Assembly: GCF_001183985.1 (NCBI RefSeq)
Contig: NZ_LFZW01000001.1
Span: 4,020,059-4,084,058 of the forward strand
Direction: 5' to 3'
DNA: 64,000 nucleotides
DNA from: Peribacillus loiseleuriae
GTDB lineage: Bacteria > Bacillota > Bacilli > Bacillales > DSM-1321
Shown here: positions 36,922 to 44,547 of the stretch, piece after piece
Numbering within the stretch: the stretch's first letter is position 1
Layout of the letters: each line of letters opens with the position of its first letter
The notes under the pieces: generated by a model
What the model was told of the DNA's origin: nothing
Seen by the model: only the letters and a program-made list of their open reading frames with translations
Database searches by the model: none
Position numbers and translations under genes: made by a program

Positions 36922-37086
36922 ATTTATCCCGGTTTAACAGGCTGTAATACCCCCACCTCAATTTTTGTGAGAGAATCAAGAAAAAGTAGGTGGAGGATAA
37001 ACAGCCTGTAAATCCCCGATTGGTTCAACTAACCATCAGTGGGGATGAAGAACCCCCCCATTGATGGTTAGTTTCACTTTATGTAA
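36922..37086. repeat. Family-C repeat, full copy (~160 bp)
   Basis: Blocks in order: ATCCCGGTTTAACAGGCTG, CCCCACCTCAATTTTTGTGA, GGTGGAGGATAAACAGCCTG, AATCCCCGATTGGTTCAACT, AACCATCAGTGGGGATGAAG and TTGATGGTTAGTTTCACTTT. CCATCAGTGGGG and CCCCCCATTGATGG are near inverted repeats. The whole is matched at 63391-63541 in the opposite orientation. Confidence 0.65.
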
Positions 37087-37177
37087 AGGGGCGTGTGAGT
37101 TTATTGATCACTCTGTCTTTTCTTTCACTAAGACATTTTTCTTAAACTTCACAGCTCCTGATGAACATCTGCCTACA

Positions 37178-37810
37178 TTAAAAGAATGCTGTAAATGCAA
37201 GCACTAAGATAATGATTCCACTCAAGATGGTTCCAAATTGACCTAAAGTAAATGAACCAATCCGGACATCTGCCAATTTGTACCCTAACTTCACACCTAT
37301 CCACACGCTGATGAAACTACCAATTGCAGCTGTTAAGGAAATAGCAAGCGGTGAAAATCCAAGTAAACCAGCACCTAAACCATTCGTCAGTGCATTGGCG
37401 GATAATGCAACACCAAGAACCACAGCTTCGCCCCAACCAATTGCTCCAGACTGATCGAGATCAGCCACTTCAGGATTTTCTAAAATACCTTTTATACTTT
37501 TTGACTGTGTATTTGAATCTTGAACGACTTGTGATTTTTCTTTTTTACGAGGGGTGGCCAAAAGAATGATTCGAACCCCAATAATGACTAATAAAAGGGC
37601 TCCAATAATAACTGGGAACATACCTGGAAGGATCTGGGAGAGCCACATTCCAAATGTAATTCCTGTTATACTCATAAGAAAACAAATCACAGCGATTAAT
37701 ACATTAGCACCAATCCCAACCCGGATCTTGCGAATCCCATAAGAAATTCCTACTCCTAAATTATCTATACTTGATGAAACGGCAAAAGCCAAAATGATTA
37801 GCCAAGACAA
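37178..37810 (-). CDS. ytaF: Sporulation membrane protein YtaF
   Basis: A 210-residue membrane protein with six helices. The entry helix WLIILAFAVSSSIDNLGVGI and the repeat GVALSANALTNGLGAGLLG are the paired transport-like motifs of the MntP/YtaF group. In B. subtilis YtaF is a sporulation membrane protein. The start TTG at 37808-37810, with AGGAG ten bases upstream, gives nearly the B. subtilis length. The open frame runs 17 residues further upstream. The possible substrate (a divalent cation) is inferred from the family. Confidence 0.87.
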   Translation of the reverse strand: MSWLIILAFAVSSSIDNLGVGISYGIRKIRVGIGANVLIAVICFLMSITGITFGMWLSQILPGMFPVIIGALLLVIIGVRIILLATPRKKEKSQVVQDSNTQSKSIKGILENPEVADLDQSGAIGWGEAVVLGVALSANALTNGLGAGLLGFSPLAISLTAAIGSFISVWIGVKLGYKLADVRIGSFTLGQFGTILSGIIILVLAFTAFF

Positions 37811-37936
37811 TGTCGAAACACTCCTTATTCTTTTTTTACATTGTATTGTTCGAATTGACAAAAAGTGCTTGTTCCTCTCAAAACTGTTGAGAAAAAATCA
37901 ACACTTCATTAAAAATTCATAAAGGAGTGAAAAGTG

Positions 37937-38599
37937 ATGTCGATGAAGAATGAAGAAGAGCGAAATCTTGGTTCCTTGATCAAAACATTGTTAAGGACGC
38001 GCTCCCTTTCCATGCGTAAGCTAAGTATGTTAACCGGTATTGATACCGCGACCATATCCCGAATAGCCAATAATAAACAAAAAGCAAAGCCATCGCATTT
38101 ACAACTGTTCGCTCATCATTTAGGCATTCCTTTAGCCAAATTCATTCAGGCGGCTGGTTACGATGTTGAACTACATGAAAAGAACGCTACTTCAGATTTA
38201 TCTATTTCGATCGAAACGATCCAAGAAATTCTTGTCTCGGCTAATCATTTAGAACATCAATTTAACCTAGAGCAAATTCATCATGAATTAACGAAGTATG
38301 AACAATTTGCTCTTACAAAAGAAGGGGAGCATAAGATTTTGGATGAGTTTGAACAAAAGGTCGATCAAGTTAGAGGGGCAGGTCCGTTTATTAATGAATT
38401 AAACAAGATGTACAACAGGTATTTGGAAGAAAATATCTCATCAGAAGAGCGTACAATCCTTGGTAGTGTTCTTTTATATTTTATTTTATCCACTGATATT
38501 ATCCCCGATTACGTGTTTCCATTTGGTTATTTGGACGATTGCTTAGTCGTTCAAATCGGCTTGGGTCGACTGGCGAAATTGGATCATAAACATCCATGA
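37937..38599 (+). CDS. XRE-type HTH protein with DUF1232 domain, paralogue
   Basis: A 220-residue paralogue of the protein at 35780-36433. The HTH has LSMRKLSMLTGIDTATISRIA and the tail has LGSVLLYFILSTDIIPDYVF, FGYLDDCLVVQIGLG. The ATG at 37937-37939 is used because GGAG lies 9 bases upstream; a GTG one codon earlier is open too. It reads away from ytaF and is followed by a family-B repeat. Membrane-tethered regulation is inferred. Confidence 0.8.
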   Translation: MSMKNEEERNLGSLIKTLLRTRSLSMRKLSMLTGIDTATISRIANNKQKAKPSHLQLFAHHLGIPLAKFIQAAGYDVELHEKNATSDLSISIETIQEILVSANHLEHQFNLEQIHHELTKYEQFALTKEGEHKILDEFEQKVDQVRGAGPFINELNKMYNRYLEENISSEERTILGSVLLYFILSTDIIPDYVFPFGYLDDCLVVQIGLGRLAKLDHKHP

Positions 38600-38710
38600 G
38601 CATCTGGTCCCAACTAAAACGATGAAAAAGATTCAGGTTCTAAAAATTGCATCTCCTTATGAAAGTGGCGGTACGGTACTGTTCTTTTGCAAAGCCCCGC
38701 CACTTTTCCC
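38594..38710. repeat. Family-B repeat, full copy
   Basis: CATGAGCATCTGG, ACTAAAACGATGAAAAAGAT, TCAGGTT, CCTTATGAAAGTGGCGGTAC, TTTTGCAAAGCCCCGCCAC. The GTGGCGG and CCGCCAC arms form a hairpin. It begins inside the last codons of the XRE-DUF1232 gene, so the element contributes the stop region. Confidence 0.6.
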
Positions 38711-38777
38711 CCAAAAAGAATGAGAACGACCTGATCCCTGCTGCAAGTAAGGGGGGAACCAGGCAGATTTAATACAT

Positions 38778-40124
38778 CTATTGGAGCTGAAGTACAATCT
38801 TTGCCATCGTAAAATAAATGATTAGACCTGTTCCATCAACTAAGGTCGTAATAAAGGGCCCGGAAACGATCGCTGGATCGACTCTTAACTTATGCAAAAT
38901 TAACGGTAAAACAGCAGCAACCATCGACGCCCAAATCACAATAAATAGAGCGGACACTGCGACAACAAGCCCTATATTCATACTGACACCAAGTAAATAG
39001 GCACGAAAGAGTACAACAATTCCCATAGTTATCCCTAGAAAAAGCCCTGTAGATACTTCCCTTCTAAAAACCTTGAACATATCCTTAAATTGCACTTCCC
39101 CAACCGCTAGTGCCCGAACTAATGTCGTGACCGTTTGAGAGCCCGTATTCCCACCAGTCCCAATCAAAAGCGGAACAAAAAAGGCTAAGGCAATTTGCTG
39201 TGAGAGTGTGTCTTCATAATGCCGCAGTACATTACTTGTATAGGCTTCCGCAACAAATAAGATCAATAACCAGCCAATTCTCTTTTTAAAAAGGCTCCAA
39301 ATGGAGTTTTTAAAATAGGGCTCATCTAAAGGCTGACTGCCCCCCAGCTTTTGAAAGTCTTCTGTTGCTTCTTCATGAATGACATCAATTAGATCATCAA
39401 CAGTTATAATGCCAATCATTCTTTGATCTTTGGCAACCACAGGAATGGCGACAAAATTGTATTTTGACAAGACATCAGCTGCTTCTTGTTGATGCATATC
39501 TACGGTAACCGAAATGGGCTCTCCTTGAAGAATTTCTTCTAACCTTGTTCCTGTTTTCGCTAATATAATTTCCTTCAACGATACAATGCCAACAAGTTCT
39601 CCATGGCTTCCTAACACATAAATATATGAAACGATCTCAGCTCCATGTCCCACTTTCCTTACGTGTTGCAAAGCTTGCTCGACCGTCCAGCTAATGCGTG
39701 CGGCAATATAATCGACTGTCGCTAATCTCCCGGCTGTATTCGGCTCATAATTCATCAGCGTATTAATTTTTCTCCTATAGTTTTCTGATAAAAACGCCAT
39801 CAACTTTTTTGCTTGATGAGGATGAATCGATAACAGTAAATTAACAACAGTATCACTTGACATTTCATTTAACAACGCAGATGTAAAACCATCCTTGATT
39901 CGATGTAAAATTACATACAGCAATTCTGGCTCTAAGTATTCAAGGATTTCAGTTGCGAGTGGTTTAGGACATATTATAATAAACGTTAATTGTTCTTCCT
40001 GTTCAAGTTCACTTAACATTGTCGCAATATCAAAAGGCTGAAAACGAGATAGAAAATCCATTAAAGATTGTTGATTTTGTTCCTGTAAAATTATTTTTAT
40101 TTCCTGAATCATGTTTTGATCCAT
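38778..40124 (-). CDS. mgtE: Mg2+ transporter MgtE
   Basis: A 448-residue channel with the standard architecture: an N-domain of superhelical repeats (IKIILQEQNQQSLMDFLSRF), two CBS domains (~130-255, including IIGIITVDDLIDVIHEEATED) that gate by Mg2+, and five C-terminal TM helices with FFVPLLIGTGGNTGSQTVT as the pore. The length matches B. subtilis MgtE. The ATG at 40122-40124 follows GGGGGT seven bases upstream. An M-box riboswitch with a terminator lies immediately upstream, so expression should fall when Mg2+ is plentiful. Confidence 0.94.
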   Translation of the reverse strand: MDQNMIQEIKIILQEQNQQSLMDFLSRFQPFDIATMLSELEQEEQLTFIIICPKPLATEILEYLEPELLYVILHRIKDGFTSALLNEMSSDTVVNLLLSIHPHQAKKLMAFLSENYRRKINTLMNYEPNTAGRLATVDYIAARISWTVEQALQHVRKVGHGAEIVSYIYVLGSHGELVGIVSLKEIILAKTGTRLEEILQGEPISVTVDMHQQEAADVLSKYNFVAIPVVAKDQRMIGIITVDDLIDVIHEEATEDFQKLGGSQPLDEPYFKNSIWSLFKKRIGWLLILFVAEAYTSNVLRHYEDTLSQQIALAFFVPLLIGTGGNTGSQTVTTLVRALAVGEVQFKDMFKVFRREVSTGLFLGITMGIVVLFRAYLLGVSMNIGLVVAVSALFIVIWASMVAAVLPLILHKLRVDPAIVSGPFITTLVDGTGLIIYFTMAKIVLQLQ

Positions 40125-40334
40125 CGTCATTACCCCCAATCAAATCATTGTAAAAAGGGCTATAGGATCGAATTTTTCAGTGAATCGATAGACGATGACT
40201 GAAATGTCACCCTACTTCCTCTTTTACCTTTTTTACCTATCACTTTCGAACTGGGTTCTCCGTCCATCTTCATCACCTCCATGAATATGAAAAATAGGTT
40301 GCTAACTTGTAAGAGATAAATTATTAACATAATT

Positions 40335-40606
40335 AAAAAAGCCTTTATTTCCAAAAAAGAGGAAATGAAGGCTTGGTTTTCGCATCAAATAAACCGTATA
40401 AGCTGTTCAAAACAAATAACGAACATAGCATAATTCGGTGTTTACCAGTTTCCCTCGTTTTAGTTTTAGCACTGTATAGCATAGGTCTATTACCAGCTAC
40501 ATTAAAAAAGACCTTATTCCGATCTTTCCTGTTGACCCATTGGCGTCTCTCGACATTTCTGGGCAGCAGCGTTTCTCTATACAGGAGCCTCACCTAACAG
40601 AATCCT
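40335..40606 (-). promoter_or_regulatory. M-box (Mg2+) riboswitch of mgtE with terminator
   Basis: On the minus strand the aptamer (40494-40604) has the hallmark blocks GTTAGGTGAGGCTCCTGTAT, ACGCTGCTGCCCAGAAATG, TCGAGAGACGCCAATGGGTC and AACAGGAAAGATCGGAATAA. This matches the M-box/ykoK class closely. The expression platform ends in a terminator: AGCCTTCATTTCCTC pairing with GGAAATAAAGGCTTTTTTA at 40337-40375. mgtE starts ~210 bases further on. Confidence 0.93.
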
Positions 40607-40685
40607 TATAATACTATTAAACTTTAATCAATATATGGCAACTTTGACAAAATGTCAACAGTTCATGCAAATTTTTTTAATGGAC

Positions 40686-41879
40686 TCACAGATTTGAATC
40701 CCTACTGAACATATATTTTTTTGATCGTATGTTCACACTTAATACTAATCCTAATGCAATCATATTCGTTAATAGCGCACTTCCTCCATAACTCAAAAGC
40801 GGCAGAGCAATTCCAGTAACCGGCATTAAACCAATGGTCATCGATATATTTTGAAAGATTTGGAAAGTGATTAGCCCTATAACTCCAGCACAAATATATG
40901 TACCAAACAGATGATTGGAATTAAAAGCAATAACCGTTATTCGGTAAATAAGAATAAAATATAAACTTATTAAAATAGATGAGCCAATAAAACCAAATTC
41001 CTCCCCAACGACAGAGAAAATAAAATCCGTATGTGCTTCAGGTATTTTACCGCTTTGGACTTGCGTTCCCTGATTAAATCCACTTCCAGCCATACGTCCA
41101 GAGCCAATTCCCAAAATGGCTTGAGTTAGTTGATAGCCATAACTTGAAGCAAACTCTTCTGGACTCAGCCAGCCATAGATTCTTTCCAATTGATGGGGCT
41201 TAATAGCTTTTGAAAAAATGTCGAAAAAATGGTTGTGTAAATAGACGAGAAAGCCAATTAAAGCTGTAAAACAAGACGCCAAGAGAGCAATCATTTTGAA
41301 TGAGACTCCTGATGCAATAATTAAACTAAATGTGATGGCAGCAATGACAAGTGCTGAACCTAGATCAGGCTGGACCAATATTAAATAGAACGGAATCATC
41401 ATGAGGATGACAACTCTTATCGTAATGAGAATGCTTTGTTTGAAAGTAAGATTCCGATTGGCAAGCCGTTGTAAAATGGTTGCTAAATAGATGATTAAAA
41501 ACACCTTCATAAACTCTGATGGCTGTAATTCAAAAAAGCCAAAGCTAATCCATCTTGTAGCCCCATTTTTAAACGTTCCAAACATGTGAACGAGAAGTAA
41601 TAAACCAATCCCTATAAAATAAAGTGGAGCTGCCAATCTTTCTAGCAATTCAAAATCAAATTTCGCTACCGCGACCATTACCACTGTGCCGATGACATAC
41701 CAAATTACTTGTCTTTTTACAAAATAAAAAGGATCCTGGGTTTCATACTGGCCTGATCCACTGTAAACAGCTAGTAAGCTATAAATAAATAGACAGAATA
41801 AAGTAAATAACAATAGATAATCAAGCTGTTGTTCATGTTTCTTCAATAAATTTTCACCACTCCATTTGTTTTTCATCAT
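40686..41879 (-). CDS. FtsW/RodA-family peptidoglycan polymerase (SEDS)
   Basis: A 397-residue SEDS protein with ~10 TM helices, which polymerises lipid II with a class B PBP. Signatures are PSEFMKVFLIIYLA, QPDLGSALVIAAI, GSGRMAGSGFNQGTQVQSGKIPEAHTDFIF and GEEFGFIGSS; the closest type is RodA. I start at the ATG at 41877-41879, because the open frame's extra 43 residues (MIARLSLVIHIF) are not family-like and AAAGGAAATT lies near this ATG. An M-box plus terminator lies upstream, and mgtE lies downstream in the same direction. Mg2+ control of a wall polymerase is inferred from this layout. Confidence 0.9.
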   Translation of the reverse strand: MMKNKWSGENLLKKHEQQLDYLLLFTLFCLFIYSLLAVYSGSGQYETQDPFYFVKRQVIWYVIGTVVMVAVAKFDFELLERLAAPLYFIGIGLLLLVHMFGTFKNGATRWISFGFFELQPSEFMKVFLIIYLATILQRLANRNLTFKQSILITIRVVILMMIPFYLILVQPDLGSALVIAAITFSLIIASGVSFKMIALLASCFTALIGFLVYLHNHFFDIFSKAIKPHQLERIYGWLSPEEFASSYGYQLTQAILGIGSGRMAGSGFNQGTQVQSGKIPEAHTDFIFSVVGEEFGFIGSSILISLYFILIYRITVIAFNSNHLFGTYICAGVIGLITFQIFQNISMTIGLMPVTGIALPLLSYGGSALLTNMIALGLVLSVNIRSKKYMFSRDSNL

Positions 41880-41951
41880 AAGGATGAATTTCCTTTGTTC
41901 ATAAATACCCAAAAATCGGTAAAGTACGCATAACTCTAGATAATTGAAACA

Positions 41952-42210
41952 TAAAAAATACACGATCTTGTGAAAGATGTGTATAACAAGACTAAGCCTG
42001 GCAATCAATTAAGTTAGAGATTGATGAATAATGCGTCCATACAATCCTTCAATCGTTTAAGCTTTAACACTACTGCAAAGGATTTTTAAAGCTACATGAA
42101 ACACAAACGACCTTATGTCGATGGTTCCTGTTGACCCATCGGTGTCTTTGGCCGTTTCAGAGCAGCAGATCTCCAGCATAGAAGCCTCACATAACAAGAA
42201 TAATAATCTA
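41952..42210 (-). promoter_or_regulatory. Second M-box riboswitch, upstream of the rodA-like gene
   Basis: Aptamer blocks on the minus strand (42092-42205): TTATGTGAGGCTTCTATGCT, ATCTGCTGCTCTGAAACGG, CCAAAGACACCGATGGGTC, AACAGGAACCATCGACATAA. They align block by block with the mgtE copy and with the M-box class. An intrinsic terminator follows at 41952-41986: ATACACATCTT pairs with AAGATCGTGTAT, then TTTTT. The terminator is ~75 bases before the rodA-like start. This is the arrangement of a Mg2+-off switch. Confidence 0.85.
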
Positions 42211-42401
42211 TTCACTAATCAACTACATCGTAAATGTTCGGGCAGAGGTTGTCAATATTAATTAAAAGTAGATGATCACTAAAAACACAATAAAAAAACG
42301 AGGATTGAAAGAGTTATTATTGAATCATTTTTTTGGCACATAACACGCTTTTTGTGAAAAAATAACTCACAAACGTCCATCTGACATGAAACTCAACTTT
42401 T

Positions 42402-42455
42402 TGTGCGACTGCTTGTCGCACAAAAAAGAGTGCCCAAAAGCGGACACCCTTTTTG
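42402..42455. terminator. Double terminator at the 3' end of the MFS gene
   Basis: TTTTTGTGCGACTGCTTGTC and GTCGCACAAAAAA form one strong hairpin at 42402-42430. A second, GTGCCCAAAAGCGGACACCC, follows up to the MFS stop codon. Confidence 0.8.
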
Positions 42456-43670
42456 TTAATGATTTAATCCATTTATTAAAGTTGTAGGCTGTCTTTTCTT
42501 AAGACTAAGCATCACAACAAAAGAGATGATATATAAGACTGCTAAATAAGTCATAGCTACTGTCATATCATAGCTTTGTAGAATATAACCAACGAGGATT
42601 GGTGATAGTCCACCTATCGCTCTTCCAAAGTTAAATATTGTGTTGGTAGCTGTACTTCTAATTTGAACAGGATAATAACTGCTGATCAAGGCTCCATATC
42701 CGGCAAACATCCCATTGGAAAAGAAGCCGACAATAGCACCACCGATTAATACCCCTGCACTGCCTTCTGCATACGAGTATAGAAATACAGCACATGCGGA
42801 GGCAAGAAGGAAAATACCAAAGGCTCGTTTCGCTCCAATTCGATCCATGAATTGTCCAAAGGTTAACATCCCAATGATCATGCCAACTGCTGTACTGATT
42901 GTCCAAAGGGCTGAGCTTGAAACAGATAGGCCTTGAGATTGTTGCAGCATGGATGGCAACCAAATCATTAAACCATTGTAGCCTGCAATCTGCACCGTTG
43001 CCATAATTGCTAGGGAGATCGTCGTCATCGTTGTTCTAGGTGTTTCAAATAATTGAAGCAGTTTGCCTTTCTCTTGTTTGCTGACGAACTTTTTCTGTTT
43101 TTGAGCTTCCATCCATTCAGGAGATTCATCTAGGTTCTTCCTCACAATAAAAGCAAATATAACTGGAAGGACACCAACGAAGAACAATGCGCGCCACCCC
43201 AAGGTAGGCAGAATGATGGCGCTAAGCAATGCTGCGAGAATGACACCATATTGAGCCCCAATACTTACATAAGAAGAAGCTCGTCCTTGTTTATTTTTTG
43301 GCCACGCCTCACTAACAAGAGCCATCCCAATCCCATACTCTCCTCCTGCACCCAATCCAGCGATAAATCTAAACACGTACACCTGCTCGATATTTGTAGC
43401 TAGTCCTGTTAAAGCTGTACCTATAGCGAACAATATAATCGTATAGGTAAAAATTCGCACCCGGCCAAACTTATCTGCCAAGATTCCGAAGATAATCCCG
43501 CCAGCAAGCATGCCGATATTCGTTATGGAAGAAATAAGCCCTCCCGTTGCTAAATCAATGTGAAACTCTGCAATAATCATTGACATGGCAAAAGAGATAA
43601 ACATGATGTCCATGCCTTCTAACGTTAAACCCGCTACTGACGCTACAACTGTTTTATTACGATAATTCAT
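42456..43670 (-). CDS. MFS transporter (AAHS-like, 12 TM)
   Basis: A 404-residue major facilitator with the motif GILADKFGRVRIF in loop 2-3 and FGQFMDRIGAKRAF in loop 8-9, plus FRFIAGLGAGGEYGIGMALV. These resemble the aromatic acid:H+ symporter and related sugar-acid groups. The substrate cannot be told from sequence. Start MNYRNKTVVASV at ATG, with weak purines upstream. Its leader has an attenuator-like structure ending at 43818-43857. No catabolic genes are adjacent. Confidence 0.85.
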   Translation of the reverse strand: MNYRNKTVVASVAGLTLEGMDIMFISFAMSMIIAEFHIDLATGGLISSITNIGMLAGGIIFGILADKFGRVRIFTYTIILFAIGTALTGLATNIEQVYVFRFIAGLGAGGEYGIGMALVSEAWPKNKQGRASSYVSIGAQYGVILAALLSAIILPTLGWRALFFVGVLPVIFAFIVRKNLDESPEWMEAQKQKKFVSKQEKGKLLQLFETPRTTMTTISLAIMATVQIAGYNGLMIWLPSMLQQSQGLSVSSSALWTISTAVGMIIGMLTFGQFMDRIGAKRAFGIFLLASACAVFLYSYAEGSAGVLIGGAIVGFFSNGMFAGYGALISSYYPVQIRSTATNTIFNFGRAIGGLSPILVGYILQSYDMTVAMTYLAVLYIISFVVMLSLKKRQPTTLINGLNH

Positions 43671-44086
43671 ATTGTTTTACCCTCCAGTTTATTCTTTTAG
43701 TAAAAAAACTTTTTATGCTTTGAGGGAATGGATATGCAATTGATCAATTACAAGAATATCTTCCATTCTCTTTTCAAGTCTCACAGGACTTTATTTAAAA
43801 GAGGTGCTATTCAAACAAAAATAAATGCCCTTCCGTCACAGAGGACAAAAGGGCATGAATGTACGTAGTTAGACTTAAAAATATAAGACTATCAAGCCAC
43901 CCTTTTCGGCCTCTCTGGACCGTATTAAAAGGAAATATTATATTGATATTTATATTATCAGGTTAGAAAGAAGGTTGCAATATTAATTGAATATGTGATT
44001 AAATATTTTTCATTGTAAAAATTACCTATAAATTCTGCCTTCTAGCTTAAATTCCACCAATTATTAGTAGCTAAATTATAAATCTT
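43671..44086. other. Leader region of the MFS gene with attenuator-like RNA
   Basis: No gene. On the minus strand the transcript would contain GGTCCAGAGAGGCCGAAAAG, GGTGGCTTGATAGTC and then a terminator ATGCCCTT(...)AAGGGCAT + TTATTTTT at 43818-43857, ~150 bases before the MFS start. GTCCTCTGTGAC in the terminator loop can instead pair with CAGAGAGG upstream, giving an antiterminator. I cannot name the class. Confidence 0.55.
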
Positions 44087-44290
44087 TCAGTCTCTTACCA
44101 GTAATCCTTTAGATTGTAAACCATGTAACAACAATTCTTTAATGTATGTTTCATCTTCGTTGTCAAAAATATCATCCAGCTCTTCTTCTGCAACGATATG
44201 ATACGACTCAAGATAACACCAAGCAGCAAATTTACTAATAGCTCTGATACGACTAGCTTTCAACTTTTTTGGTTTAACTGCAATTGTCAT
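44087..44290 (-). CDS. Hypothetical 67-residue protein
   Basis: A small protein with a basic N-terminus (VKPKKLKASRIRAISKFAAW) and an acidic C-terminal half (EEELDDIFDNEDETYIKELL). GGAGG sits nine bases before the ATG, which is strong evidence that it is real. I do not recognise the family, and no motif or TM is present. It lies in a gap between the MFS and the ger operon, on the opposite strand to ger. Confidence 0.72.
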   Translation of the reverse strand: MTIAVKPKKLKASRIRAISKFAAWCYLESYHIVAEEELDDIFDNEDETYIKELLLHGLQSKGLLVRD

Positions 44291-44464
44291 TTTGATTTAC
44301 CTCCAAACAATTAGATTGGACTCATTACGATCATTTTAACATTATTTTACACAAACTAACGATAAAATTCAGAAAATTCAAAATAAAAAAAGACTAAACC
44401 AATGTCTAGCCTTTCTTTCACAAGATTTACCTACTCTATATGGATAAAAATGAATGATCTTGTT

Positions 44465-44494
44465 GATGACTAATTTAGCTAATACGCATAATAA
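44465..44494 (+). promoter_or_regulatory. Sigma-G-like promoter of the ger operon
   Basis: TGATGA (44465-44470) and CATAATA (44488-44494) are 17 bases apart, near the sigma-G consensus TGAATA-N17/18-CATACTA. Germination receptor operons are usually sigma-G dependent, and it lies ~55 bases before the first start codon. Confidence 0.55.
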
Positions 44495-44547
44495 TTTCCA
44501 CTTTGCTTAAAATATATGTCAAACGAAGAAATCTGAGGTGACGAAAA

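Larger units (their letters stand above)
36434..37177. other. 743-base intergenic region with repeats, no gene
   Basis: Contains a family-B partial copy (36548-36620), a small palindrome CGTTGACGTTTTGTCAACG near 36760, and the full family-C copy at 36922-37086. I found no open frame with a credible ribosome site. Confidence 0.65.
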
